Source: Pycnopodia helianthoides
Taxonomy: Eukaryota > Echinodermata > Asteroidea > Forcipulatida > Asteriidae
NCBI GenBank assembly: GCA_032158295.1
Contig: CM063256.1
Coordinates: forward strand, 11,690,953 to 11,754,952
DNA length: 64,000 nt
Direction: 5' to 3'
Position numbers and translations under genes: made by a program. Below, piece after piece: positions 54,501 to 64,000 of the stretch. The notes below the pieces were generated by a model. It searched no databases and was not told where the DNA came from. It worked only from the letters and a program-made list of their open reading frames with translations. Each line of letters starts with the position of its first letter. The first letter of the stretch is position 1.

Positions 54501-57500
54501 ATGTAAATGCATCACAGCATATAACCCTTTTTACGGATAACAGTACAAGATTTGCGTAATCTGTCATCACAGGGCCTAAGCCTTATGTTTAGGCCAAGAA
54601 AGAATAAGTCTAATGCATCACCTTGTAGAAACCCTTAAGGTCACAACGAGCCTCGCACATTCCCTAGTGACACTATACTGAACTGCTTTCCGTATTTTGG
54701 CCAGGGATGTTTTTTTTTTTCAAATATGACAAGAATACTACATTATACGGTAGTCGCCAAATAATGCTTGAAAAAGATTAGTGGATCCACCAAACTCTTG
54801 TAAAACCATCGTGGTTAATGACACCATTGAAACATAGGTATAGGGGTGAACAAGTCTGCCCATCGAAATCCAAGCCTTTTTGCCAAACAGTCAGTGTAAT
54901 GTGTAGATGCATTCCCCAGACCGAAAAAAGTCCCGATGATACAAGAGAAAAGAAAGTTGAACTAATAATTATTTGAAAAAAATTGGCATCCCCTTAAGGA
55001 GATCCCTTGGCTGCCGCTTCCCAGGTTGTATCGCAAACTTGGGTGTGATCCCTGGCTACATGGCAGTTAACGGTTGCATGGCTTCTGACTGGCACCCCCG
55101 AACAAAGATATTGACAAAATAGGGAGACTGCCAACATAGGGCTAGATAGCTCAGTTGGTAGAGCACCGGTACGTTAATCCGGAGGTCGTTGGTTCAAATT
55201 CCGCTCTAGTCATTAATTTTCTTTGTTCAACCCCAAACTAATAATTATTGACTAAGACATTCTTGAACTTTCCCCCTAACTCCACAGAGGATATCACACC
55301 GGCAGACTCCTCCCCGTATAGCGTGAGCCCCGATGATGCATTCTACAAAGAAATCAGCTCGGCATATGCCCAGAACCATCCCAGAATGCACCTCAAGCAA
55401 GAGAACCGGTGCTCCGGAATAGACGGCGAAGGATTTGAGGGCGGGATTACCAACGGAGCTGACTGGTACATTGTTAAAGGTGAACAAGAATATTAAACAG
55501 GCACCTTTCGAAACCACTGTGTATAGGCTCGACTTGGGCTTAAAGGAACATTACATAATTGGTTTGCTAACAAAACAGTTGCTGGCAGTGTAGGCACCTT
55601 ATGTAATCCACCATATACATAAACTGACAAACCTGTAGAAATTTGAGATCGATCGGCCATCTGGGTCACGAGAAAATAGTGAAAAACCGATAACACATTT
55701 GCATGAAATCATATAGATTCAACAAATTAATAAAACGCTCACATGAGCGATAAACTCCAATCGGAAAATTATTTATTCATTTCTCATCAAATATGGCATT
55801 TCAGACAGAAATATTTCAAGGGATGTTTTCTACTATCATCATCATTAGACCGTGTAAGTTTTATGTAAATTTGTTATTAAAAAAGTATATTTTACAAGTT
55901 TTGGTTTTACCAATTCTGTAATGTTCCTTTAATAGTCCGCTTTTTTCCATTTATAAGCTCTGCCCCCTTATGTGTTGACCAATCACAACCTTGGCTACGC
56001 CACCGAAAGTCCGACATTAAAGTCCGACACGTAAAAATCCCATTAGAAAAGTAAACATGCGTGCGCGCGTGCACTTAAAGCGCGCACGTTCATGTCGTGA
56101 GTGTGGCATTGGAGAGAAGCACAATGTGCTGCCCGCGTGTGCAGTGATGATGCAGCCAATGCTGTGATTGGTCAGTAAGTTAAGGGGATGGGGCTTAATG
56201 AATCGGTCTATTTCACAGAGATCCTTTTAAATAGCCAGTCTGTGAAATATTGGACATCGGCCCAGATCACTGCGGACACGTTTTCTTTTACGTTACACCT
56301 TCAGAAAACTGCCAAAGCTGCACATGCAGCCGAAGGCCCTTCATTCAGCCTTATGTGCATTGTCTTATTCCCGAATTGGAACGTTATGGAGCCGTATCCG
56401 GATTGATTGAATTCGGCCACGCCAGTGGCTGCTGTACTTTGAAAACTCTTTGAGGTGCATGGCATGGATGAAACCACCAAGCCATCCCGAATGCCCCCAA
56501 CAAGCATGTTCGCCACGAACCAAATCTTATATCCTTAACCGTATCATAATTATTATATTTACTTGACTAGGTAGTATGCAAGATTTCAATTACATTTACC
56601 ACGGCTGCTTGGCAATATTGGTGGAGTTATCTTGCTGCAAGTATCCCAATGCCTCAGGGCTACCAGAGTTCTGGAATGAGAATCGGAAGTCCATGCTAGT
56701 CTTTCTCCAACAAGTCCACAGAGGTTAGTATCCTTTGTTGTGAGGGAGTAACCCCAGGAAGTACACGAAAATGCGGGAAGGTTCCATTACTTACTGGCTC
56801 ACCAGTAAGCCTGAAAGTTTGATGGGCAGGGGAAGGGGTTTTGGAAAGAACAAAACTCAGCACAGGCTGTCAGCAAGACATCTGGAAGCCTTCTACAAGG
56901 AACAGGTAGCTCCACTTATCAGACGGGTTAGATGTGGGTAGGTCTGTAGGTCTGTAAAAAAAATATTTTCAGCCCCTCTAAAATTAAAAAACACACCCAC
57001 AAAACCCCGGAAAAAACCTCCCGAATCCTCCCCCCCCCCCCTAAAAAGAAAAAGAAAAAAAAAAAAAAAAAAACACCCAAAACGACACAACTGTGTGACC
57101 TGGTCCCCCTTCTTGGATATGTGGAATGGTCCAGTCTAGGATATCTTGGACTTTGACTCCCCAGGGCATTGCACTTTGGAGGAAACAGTGAAATAAATAA
57201 CATGTGCGTGACTAAAAATTGTAAAAACAATTGTTTAATTTGTTGTTTCTGTTTTGGTTTTATTGTTCTTCGATTTCTCCTTGTAATGCATTTGTTTTTC
57301 TTGTATTGTTGAGGTCGAATACATAAGAATAGTAACAATAAACTTTGACAGTCCGGGTCATAATGACCAAGAAATGGGTCAAGCTGACCCACAAACCTTT
57401 AGAGTGATTGCGTTGCATGAGTAACTCGTACTCCAATCGTGTGTTTTTGTTTTTGCAGGCGTGAAAGGGGCTGTGGTCGATAACGACACGGCCGAGCCAA

Positions 57501-58010
57501 TAGAGGGCGCCCTCGTTTCACTGGCTGGGCAGCCAGTTCCCCCCAACCCCATCTCGACCACATCTTTAGGAGAATACTGGAAGCTTTTACCTGAAGGAAC
57601 CTACAATGTTCACGTACGTTTCACATATGAAAATATAATAATACTTTTTACAGTTGACTACCCCGCCCCCCATAATTATTTGCTTTTGCTTTATCTATCA
57701 CATTGGGTATTTCTTCTCCAAATAAAAGGCCTATGAGAATGGACAACATATTTTCAATTGGTAGATAGTTGTCACCTAATTCAATGGATTTATTTTGATT
57801 TCATTTATTGCTTTACCCTGTGTCAAGGTCTCCAAGGACGGCTACATTAGCAAGACGGTGACAATCAGCGTTCCCGCAAGCGTGAACCCAGATGACGTCG
57901 TTATTTTAGACTTGGCCCTAGTCGCCTCTGCAGCTTTATTTTTACACCCTTCAATGGTCACCGCGGCAACCATATTTTTTTCGAGTTATTTCTACTACTT
58001 TTTGATATGA
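48337..58010 (+). CDS. CPM: Carboxypeptidase M-like zinc carboxypeptidase (8 exons)
   Basis: The exons join in phase to 440 residues, close to vertebrate CPM (443). Seen: signal peptide 1-20; M14 domain about 25-328 with Zn ligands H90 and E93 (HGNE) and H198 (NFHGG); NPDGFE at 134-139; RDLNRNFPD at 158-166, holding the substrate carboxylate-binding Asn/Arg; catalytic E296 in [17 protein letters not shown] and MQDFNY, both N/E-subfamily signatures. A transthyretin-like beta domain follows at 329-about 415, then a hydrophobic C-terminus. Known of the family: CPM is a GPI-anchored ectoenzyme that removes C-terminal Arg or Lys from peptides outside the cell. The GPI tail here is inferred from hydrophobicity. 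It is shorter after the TTL domain than in vertebrates. A CPD- or CPN-like role is less likely, as there is one catalytic domain and a terminal anchor. The start has A at -3 and G at +4. Confidence 0.92.
49017..49240 (+). mobile_element. SINE subfamily 1, 5'-truncated
   Basis: 'gggaaggtagtgcattgtgc', 'aggctcctagtggatgatac', 'gggtcgacagcccaaatcag' match 4760-4930. Lies in intron 1 of gene 2. Confidence 0.72.
49290..49520. other. Inverted duplicated segment in gene 2 intron 1
   Basis: 'tttccaactgggaaccttca' (49291) and 'ttccaactggggaccttcac' (49478) are direct repeats. Between them TTGTCCCTTTTGTTA is inverted as TAACAAAAGGGACAA (49330-49362), a perfect hairpin. Confidence 0.55.
50090..50260. 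repeat. Imperfect direct duplication
   Basis: 'ccttgccctaactgctcttt gatttcacccacccgtgacg' words at 50102-50142 recur at 50203-50243. Just upstream, 50024-50061 is an inverted pair (TACTCCTCTAGC). Confidence 0.6.
50490..50590 (+). CDS. CPM: Gene 2 exon 2: HxxE zinc motif
   Basis: [10 protein letters not shown], then [14 protein letters not shown]90 and E93 are the first two zinc ligands. Acceptor CTTTAG, donor GTAAGT at 50591, phase 0. Confidence 0.93.
50622..50972 (+). mobile_element. TTAA MITE, family C relative
   Basis: TTAA plus AGCACATGTACAACACTGG at the left and 'caaatgttgtacacaccctttaa' at the right, with the ACACGCGTGATAA centre. It begins 31 bases after the exon 2 donor of gene 2. 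Confidence 0.7.
51470..51606 (+). mobile_element. Family F fragment
   Basis: 'tattcggtttgcggtaacac' to 'gagacttctcagttctga', about half of the 46990-47290 copy. Confidence 0.55.
51779..52017. mobile_element. GGGCCC-ended MITE, second type
   Basis: GGGCCCAATTTCATAGAGCT at the left, exact inverse at the right; interior 'aaatttccacgtgattttca' and inverted 'ccatggaaatttggttggta'. Shares its ends with 1649-1897 but has a different middle. Confidence 0.78.
52239..52414 (+). CDS. CPM: Gene 2 exon 3: NPDGFE region
   Basis: [18 protein letters not shown], then [17 protein letters not shown] and GDCLGYTGR. Acceptor TTGCAG, donor GTAAGA, two bases carried over. Confidence 0.93.
52565..52803. mobile_element. 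CACTGCAAAAA-ended MITE
   Basis: Left CACTGCAAAAAATAATAACA, right TTTTTGCAGTG. The interior is made of ACACC/GGTGT words in both orientations. About 240 bp. Superfamily uncertain (hAT-like ends are possible). Confidence 0.7.
52943..53218. mobile_element. Dispersed element, family J, copy 2
   Basis: 'cccttcccatgaaatatgca', 'attggttggcaaacggcgta', 'ttgccaaccagcagggagag' match 31764-31985. An extra short palindrome (GATCTACATTATACTGA..., 53070-53123) is inserted in it. Confidence 0.62.
53612..53796 (+). CDS. CPM: Gene 2 exon 4: substrate-binding Arg and third Zn ligand
   Basis: [16 protein letters not shown], then [18 protein letters not shown] and [16 protein letters not shown]162 sits in the carboxylate-binding NRNFPD motif and H198 is the third zinc ligand. 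Acceptor GAACAG, donor GTGGGT. Confidence 0.94.
53797..55134. other. Gene 2 intron 4, no gene
   Basis: No coding signal or clear repeat up to the SINE at 55135. Confidence 0.4.
55135..55240 (+). mobile_element. tRNA-derived SINE (Asn-like head)
   Basis: GGGCTAGATAGCTCAGTTGG, an anticodon-like loop ACGTTAA (GTT), box B GGTTCAAATTCC and a 3' CTCTAGTC that pairs partly with the 5' CTAG. It then runs into 'tttgttcaaccccaaa'. Anticodon-arm mismatches and the SINE tail argue against a functional tRNA-Asn. Confidence 0.62.
55288..55479 (+). CDS. CPM: Gene 2 exon 5
   Basis: [20 protein letters not shown], then [23 protein letters not shown] is typical of the N/E subfamily active-site rim. Acceptor CCACAG, donor GTGAAC at 55480. 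Confidence 0.92.
55540..55932 (-). mobile_element. TTAA MITE family A, copy 11
   Basis: TTAA ends; AGGAACATTACATAATTGG left, consensus right. Reverse orientation. Starts 60 bases after gene 2 exon 5. Confidence 0.87.
56571..56723 (+). CDS. CPM: Gene 2 exon 6: catalytic glutamate
   Basis: [20 protein letters not shown], then [14 protein letters not shown] and FLQQVHRG. E296 is the catalytic general base. The family-typical GGMQD is GSMQD here. Acceptor GACTAG, donor GTTAGT. Confidence 0.93.
57459..57613 (+). CDS. CPM: Gene 2 exon 7: transthyretin-like domain
   Basis: [20 protein letters not shown], then [20 protein letters not shown]. The G.V.D....PI.GA.V......T...GEYW.LL..G.Y.V pattern is the TTL (CarboxypepD_reg-like) domain. 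Acceptor TTGCAG, donor GTACGT, phase 0. Confidence 0.92.
57828..58010 (+). CDS. CPM: Gene 2 exon 8: end of TTL domain and GPI-type tail
   Basis: [18 protein letters not shown] and on to a hydrophobic end ([20 protein letters not shown]...FLI), stop TGA at 58008-58010. The tail follows the last beta strand almost directly. Acceptor TCAAG. Confidence 0.88.
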   Translation, partial: VSKDGYISKTVTISVPASVNPDDVVILDLALVASAALFLHPSMVTAATIFFSSYFYYFLI

Positions 58011-58960
58011 TGTTAACAATGGTGCTCTGCATAAAAAGACGGACTGGTAGGGTGTTGTTGTTATTGTTTTTTTTGGTTCAAACATTAATTATATCATAAT
58101 GTGTAATAAGAGTTAGCAGTTGAGTTTGAAGTTAAAGTTTCTAATCTTGAAATGTTATATAGAATTTAAACTCTAAGATACAACGTCATAAAGGAATTCT
58201 TCAAACCTTTTTAATTTAATTATAAGCTGTTCCGACTTCTCTTAGAAGTCGGAACAGGTTTTGTTTTCGTCGAGATTTTTATTGTTTTTATTATTATTTT
58301 GCTATGTTTCCACCTAAATCCCCATAGCATTTGTACACAATTTTGTTTAAATCTTTAAAAAAAAACTTAGTGAATATGAAAGACTTAGATCCTATATCCT
58401 ATTGAAGATTAGTTCCTAAACTTAACATTTAATCTAATAATGGTTAAAATTAATTAGCCATGTTTTTAGTAAGATGAATATTTAATTAGCAAACCTAGTT
58501 CGAACCATATCTCAAAAAGTAACCCCCCGATCGTCAAACTTTCTTCAGTTTTACACTTCTGGGATACTGTAGATGTGTTTTCCGGCCTAAAATTACGGAC
58601 GACGTCACTATGACATCATTTATTGCGCGTTTTGTATCTGTGTACAAAACACATGGCGCTAAAAGTGTAACATTTTGCTGGTCAAAAGCACAATTTTTTT
58701 CTGAATAAGTTAATTGTTAGTTTCCTAAATCACATTATAGTGTTTTGAAAGTTAAATGCTTTTATTTAAAAGATATTCCTGGCCATTAAAAATACTCAAA
58801 TACAATGTAGTTTCACGATAATTAACGATTTAAGATTGGTTAATCTGACCCCATAAAACAAACTCTGTGTTGCGCAATCACGGCAATGCGTCGGAGATTG
58901 CGCCGCTGTTTATTCCTAACCGAAGGTGGACCAATTGGTTTGTACACACCCCCATTGGAT
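58011..58960. other. Gene 2 3' flank
   Basis: AT-rich with the 58228 hairpin. No clear AATAAA close to the stop, so the poly(A) site is not placed. Confidence 0.4.
58228..58258. other. Perfect short hairpin downstream of gene 2
   Basis: CTGTTCCGACTTCT and its exact inverse flank a four-base loop, about 220 bases after the gene 2 stop. It could be a 3' UTR structure or the remains of a short palindromic insertion. No function is claimed. Confidence 0.6.
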
Positions 58961-59029
58961 TTGTGCGTGACCAACATATGATATGTTAGGGTGTTTTTTT
59001 CAAAAGGCATTTGATTGGGATAAGTTAGG

Positions 59030-59150
59030 CCGTGTCCGAAACGGCGACTTTGGCTACAGCTACGGCTAGGGCGCGCGCGTCTGCCTATCCTTCAACACGG
59101 ACAGACGCGCTGATCTAGCCGTAGCTGTAGTCGCCAATTCTTGTACCTTA
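59030..59150. mobile_element. Inverted-repeat MITE
   Basis: CGTGTCCGAAACGGCGACTT and GGCTACAGCTACGGCTAG at the left; CTAGCCGTAGCTGTAGTCGC at the right, around a GCGCGCG core. Same family as 11107-11230 and 21930-22075. Confidence 0.68.
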
Positions 59151-59224
59151 TAAAATGTATGAAATGAAAAACTGTGACGTCATCAGGTGACAAATTACAG
59201 TAATTAAAAGCTTTAATTCGTTAA

Positions 59225-59640
59225 TCTTGGCAGCCCCATATCTCAAGAAGTACACAGCCGATTTTCAAACTTTTTTCAGTTATAGACTCCTTAGGCATTG
59301 GAGATTAGCCTTGGGTTCACATGACCCCGAGTTGACCTTAAGTTCCTGGTCAACCGGAAGTGGGACCATATCTCAAGAAGTACACACACGATTTTCAATT
59401 TCTTTTCAGTTATAGATCCTTTGAGCATTGAAGATTGAATTTGGGTTGAAGATTGAATCCATGATCCCAAATTGACCTTTACTTCCGGGTCAACCGGAAG
59501 TGGGACCATATCTCAAGAAGTACACACCCGATTTTCAATTTTCTTTCATTTATAGATCCTTTGAGCATTAAACATTGAACTTTGGCCATGACCCCTTGTT
59601 GACCTTTCCTTCCGGTCCAAACAGGAAGTTCAAATATTAA
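59225..59640. repeat. About 140-bp tandem repeat, three units
   Basis: Each unit begins 'ccatatctcaagaagtacac' (59237, 59367, 59507), then 'cgattttcaa' and 'agttatagatcctttgagca', and ends with a 'ttgacct...ggtcaaccggaagt' segment. A diverged fourth start is at about 58507. Confidence 0.8.
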
Positions 59641-59830
59641 AAATCATGTCTTGAACCACATGTCATAAAGTCATAATCTTTGTGATGTTTGCTAGCTTAA
59701 TACAGAGCGTTTAATCAAATTAAAACAAAACGGAACAGCTTTGTGATTGTTCACAAACACCTAAGGCCCAGTTGTTATTTTTTTGCAATTATAATTTTTT
59801 TTTTAAGGTTGACGTTTTCGAAAAGACATC

Positions 59831-60238
59831 ATAAAAGGTATTGTACAGGATTAGTAAGGGAAAAAACATAATTTTTCAATTTTAGTCTGAAAGCTGACGG
59901 ATTATGAATTTCATACTATAACCATTTTTCTGTGAAATATTTCCCCCTGAAGAAAACTGTATCCGAAAACCTTAAACAAAAAAAAAAACCAACAACCCCA
60001 AAACAACAAAAAAAGCAACAACAACAACAACACCTGATTTTGGTTGTTACTACCAAAATTAAAAATATTTACATGCTGAAAATTGTGCATGGTTTTTCAC
60101 TATCTTCTCCTGACTCACACAAGGATTTAAGCCCAAATCTTCACAGGTTTGTTATTTCAGGTATATGGTTGATCACACAAAGCATTTAACACTGTCTGCG
60201 AGTATTTTGTCAGCTCTACCAATCCTGCACAATACCTT
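59831..60238 (+). mobile_element. MITE family H, copy 3
   Basis: 'aaaggtattgtacaggatta' and the right end 'ccaatcctgcacaatacctt', with the interior 'gtctgaaagctgacggatta' and 'aattgtgcatggtttttcac'. The flanking TTAA is damaged. An A-rich (CAA)n patch at 59988-60030. Confidence 0.7.
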
Positions 60239-60477
60239 GATGTTTATGACAATGTGCTTACACTTCTGTACGTAAATTGCGCATGACGTGTTCAACTTTT
60301 GCAATGTTTTAGAGCTATTTCGAAGGCAAATACACTTTTACCCTTGTTTTAGCGTGAGGTAAGAGACTCATAATAACTTTATATATTTCTTGGGGACTCC
60401 ATCTATTGGAAAAACGTAAAAGCTAAATATTTCCTGAACATCCTTGAGCCGCTCTTTAATTAATATTTCATGTGCTC

Positions 60478-60625
60478 AGGGCTCGGTTTCTCAAAGCACT
60501 ACAGAGTCATCTTAAGAGGAACAGTTTTGCCTTAGTGATTTGTATTGTGACATCACACGTTGCTTAGCAATTAAGATTGATACACAGTTAAGATCAATCT
60601 TAGCTCTTTGTGAAATCGGCCCCTT
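60478..60625. mobile_element. Family E relative
   Basis: GGGCTCGGTTTCTCAAAGCA left and CTTTGTGAAATCGGCCCC right, with 'cttaagaggaac' inside. Diverged from 19841-20006. Confidence 0.5.
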
Positions 60626-60659
60626 TACTTGCAACATGAAATATAGTTGTTAAATAAGA

Positions 60660-61034
60660 TTAAAGGGACACGTTGCCTTGGATTGGGCTATTTGCTCTAT
60701 AAAAGCGTTCGTTATGAAATGAACATGGTTGGAAAGATGTTTTTAAAGTAGAATATAAAGATCCCTACAAATATGCCTCGAAATTGTGTGGTTTCCTTTT
60801 ACTTCGTGAACTAACACGGTCCGCCATTTTGTACAACCAAATTTGTGACTCCACAAAATGGCGGACCGCATTAGTTCCACAAGTAAAAGGAAAACCACAC
60901 AATTTCGAGACATCCTATTTGTGTGGATCATGTACTCTACTTATTCTTCCAACCATATTAATTTCATAGCAAACGTTTTCAAACGTTTTTTTTTATACTA
61001 ATCGCCCAATCCAAGGCAACGTGTCCCTTTAATA
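60660..61034. mobile_element. TTAA MITE with AGGGACACGTTGCC ends
   Basis: TTAA at 60660-60663 and 61029-61032. TIRs AGGGACACGTTGCCTTGGAT and inverse. A second internal inverted pair (60775-60850 against 60846-60918: 'cgaaattgtgtggttt', 'cggtccgccattttgt') makes the whole element fold. Confidence 0.85.
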
Positions 61035-61039
61035 ATACA

Positions 61040-64000
61040 CACTATTATTCTTCTTAATTATAACAGCATTTCAGAGATAGCTGAAATCTTTCTCGGGACA
61101 TACTGCAGGCACTGCAAGGTTTCTCAAGATGGACACAAATGCCTATACCAAAATCCCATATATCTTGGGAAACCGAGTACTGTTAAAAGAATAAAAAATC
61201 AAGCTGCCAAGATGGACGCCTTGCTGTAGTTTACATGTGACTAAGCAATGTTTTATAGTTGTGTACTGCCTTGCTTCCAATTCAGCGTGCCGTGACTGTC
61301 GTAGGTGTTTTCTCGGGCTCGATCGCTCCCTGCTCTATGATCACAAAGAATCCTTTGCGCAATCCCGGTTGATCCCCCAACCCCTATCATTTGAAGTCTG
61401 GACCACTGAGACTACCAAAATAAAATGCCACATTTTCCAAAAAGCTTTTATGAAGGATTACCAAATGTCTTGAACTTGTTTTTTCTACTTACACGCAGAT
61501 AGTGTATTTGTTTCGGATCCACGTTAGATTAGGCCCTACCTTATAAGTCATTGTCACGAACCCAGATATTGTCCAAGAGAATAATGCGAGCGCAAACTAA
61601 AGTTGTCCAGAAGGCGTGGTGCGCAGTCCCAAAAATATACCCTTAAAAAAATCGTCATTGCTGTACGGTCTGATTAATTTGAGTCTACTGGGTACTAAAA
61701 CATTTGCTTCTGGAGCCACTAAAAACCGGCAACAGCCAATCCAATCTGTGAAAACTCAAGTTGAACTCGGTTTTACATTGAATTGAATGTAATATAATGG
61801 CTGCGCCGTACTACATGAATTCGTTCGACGGTTGCCCTCAATGTGAGCGTCTCAATCGTCATTCCTGATGAGAGGGTAAAGGGCAAATATAAATTAGGAA
61901 TGAGATGGGATGGGATGATGGTGAGAGAAACTTTTAAAGGGGAGGGAGGTGTTGCGGGGGGGGGTGGAGGTGAGAGATGGAGGCTGGCTGGGATTGAGTT
62001 ATTACATGAATGTAAGGGATTAGTTGTTCAGTCTGCTTCGATGGCATCACTAGACTGTGAATAATGTGACACATTAAGTACCAAGTCGTCGCACGCTGTG
62101 TTGTGATTGTGATATCAATAAACGCTGCTTGACAGCTAGTTCGAACATTTTCAAAACCAAGCCGTGCCACAGCATGGGTGCCGCCAACATGCACACAGAC
62201 TCGGCTTCCCGTGCCAAACGCTGGTGAACGATCAAGTATGATGACGTCACCAGGAAGGATGTCATTCATTATATGTTCTTATACTCCCACATTGTGGACA
62301 CAATTGTAATGCACAACCCCGACGAGTGTGAAGGAGAGAAAATATGTTGTGCTCAAAGCGACTCCTTGAAAATTAAAGACGAGTGGTTAATCTTTTTTTT
62401 TTTTTAAGTAATAGAACTCGGATCTGAGCAATTAGTTTAAAATCATAACGAAGAAGAGGTACATTGCCTTCGTGTAAAATGTTGGTGGCCAATTGGAAGC
62501 TGCTGAGGCTACTATAGGGCTACGTGATCAATGTTTTTTGGGAAAATTTTGATTTCAAGGTAGAGGTGACAGCGGGTACCAACCGCATCTCTGGTCGTAT
62601 TGAGGGCAGCATTCAAACGGACACCGAGGAAATTTCCAAAAGTCTCCTTGTAGGCGATCTTTGGAGATTCAAATTTTGCGACATACTTATATTGATTTCT
62701 TATCATCAACGGGGCACTCCAGACGAAATCATATTTCGCTATCATGACCATCTCTATAACAAGAAGGCTTTCGGATAAAAAAATATCTACACTTTCGTTT
62801 TTTTTAAATCAAAGTTTGTCCCTATCTTTAAGGTTAGTTTGAGCTTATTCCGAATTGGCTTTGACAAAAAAAGAAAGAAAAGAGATATGAGTTTATCAAG
62901 ACGTCCGGCTTCACGTCAGTGAAACTCTGGCCTGTATGAGATATGAGTTTATCGAGACATCAGTGAAATTCTCAATGAGGAATTGGTGTGTATTGTTTAT
63001 TGATTAAAAAATAGATTGTTCTCACATCGCAGACCCTGACCAAATTAAAATTAAACCGTAGATAAACTTTTTCTAATGAAAACAAATTCAAAGAACAGAT
63101 AGCTTTGAACAAATATGAATCGGTAAAACAAAATATACAAGCTTTTAAAAATAGCAACAATAGTAGCTAAACAAAATTAAATAAGTGAAAATAAATGCAC
63201 TTCCCGCTTGGCGTTGCAAAAGTCTCCTGTTGACTCAGTGTGCGGTTGAACGATCAGAAAACTTTAACTTCTACGCAGAGTCACTAAACCTTTATTTAAA
63301 ACAGATAAAAACACGATTTAGAACTTCGCTGATTTGCTCAGCTACCCTGCGCCCATGTTCGCACGTCTTGAAATCTCAAACCAAAACAAAATGCTTGAGT
63401 GCACTCTTCATTTTCCAGTTGCAATTGTTATGCTAATATGGACTGAATATCTCCCTGACTGACAATTGGTCCTTGTTATACGAAACACTTCGAGACCAAT
63501 CTATCAACTATAATAACTGAGAGAAACAGTCTCCCTTGTTGGACCATGGAGGATTTCTTCCTCCATGGTTGGACCTCCCAACTCCGCCCACTCTCTTATC
63601 TTGACACATAATCGTTAACAATGTCCCCTTGAACTACACGTTCGCAAACCACATCACCCAGAGTAACTTACAGGTTCCCTTTGTAGAAGTTGATAACTAA
63701 ATCGATGACTGGTTAGTATAGAATCTTCACCTGTTTTCGTGTCGCATGTACCAATGTAGGATAGCCTTTTTTAGTTCATACGGTCTGATGACTCAAGTCA
63801 GCAATTTGAATATGAATAGTGGTGGTTAATGTCGTGTAAGAAGACTGTTCAAAGGGAACCCACCGATGCATGTTTACACTTTCTGTTTGCTTTTGAGTTT
63901 GGGTATAGTCTTTTGTGCAGTCGGGATACCGTTGGAGTTACTGTCTTGTACGTCATGACGGTCCTGTTACATGTTGCATGACACGGGCGAAAATCAACCA
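61040..64000. other. 3' end of window, no gene supported
   Basis: 62085-62270 (minus) and 62560-62690 (plus) have more even codon-like composition, but neither gave a family match by eye or a clear pair of splice sites. They could be exons of an unseen gene or old transposon pieces. GC at 61957-61970 is a short G run. The rest is AT-rich. Confidence 0.35.

Noticed and set aside
55139..55213. Functional tRNA-Asn gene
   Set aside because: Boxes A and B are good, but the anticodon arm is mispaired and it continues into a SINE body found in other copies.
1..64000. Bacterial-type features (operons, CRISPR, ribosome binding sites)
   Set aside because: The window is clearly intron-containing animal DNA; the tandem arrays lack repeat-spacer structure.

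Overview
This is eukaryotic nuclear DNA, AT-rich, with small GT-AG exons scattered through very repeat-dense introns. Two protein-coding genes can be assembled exon by exon, both on the + strand. The protein families, the TTAA-flanked MITEs, the tRNA-headed SINEs and the LINE 3' ends fit a marine deuterostome invertebrate. An echinoderm, perhaps a sea star, is my best guess, but this is impression rather than proof.

Gene 1 (CDS 2766-41753, 22 exons, about 1193 codons) encodes a secreted or GPI-anchored protein of the calcium-channel alpha2delta / VWFA-and-Cache family. It has a signal peptide, an N-terminal VWA_N-type helical region, a VWA domain with a complete MIDAS metal site, two Cache-like regions, a cysteine-rich C-terminal part and a short hydrophobic tail. 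All splice phases agree except inside exon 10, where one base appears to be missing. Exon 4 is preceded by two degenerate tandem copies of its own 5' half.

Gene 2 (CDS 48337-58010, 8 exons, 440 codons) encodes a carboxypeptidase M-like M14 metallopeptidase of the N/E subfamily. The zinc ligands, substrate-binding arginine region and catalytic glutamate are all present, followed by a transthyretin-like domain and a GPI-type tail. Both genes thus encode predicted outer-surface proteins; nothing in the sequence shows that they act together.

The rest is mostly repeats. The commonest is a roughly 390-bp TTAA-flanked MITE (11 copies). Four other TTAA MITE families occur, and several share an internal core. 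There are also palindromic MITEs, GGGCCC-ended MITEs, tRNA-derived SINEs, LINE C-terminal fragments, four minisatellites (7, 9, 24 and about 80 bp units), and a small retroposon family carrying a hammerhead-ribozyme-like motif near its end. One copy of that family has a clean 13-bp target-site duplication. No third gene could be supported in 1-2765, 41754-48336 or 58011-64000.
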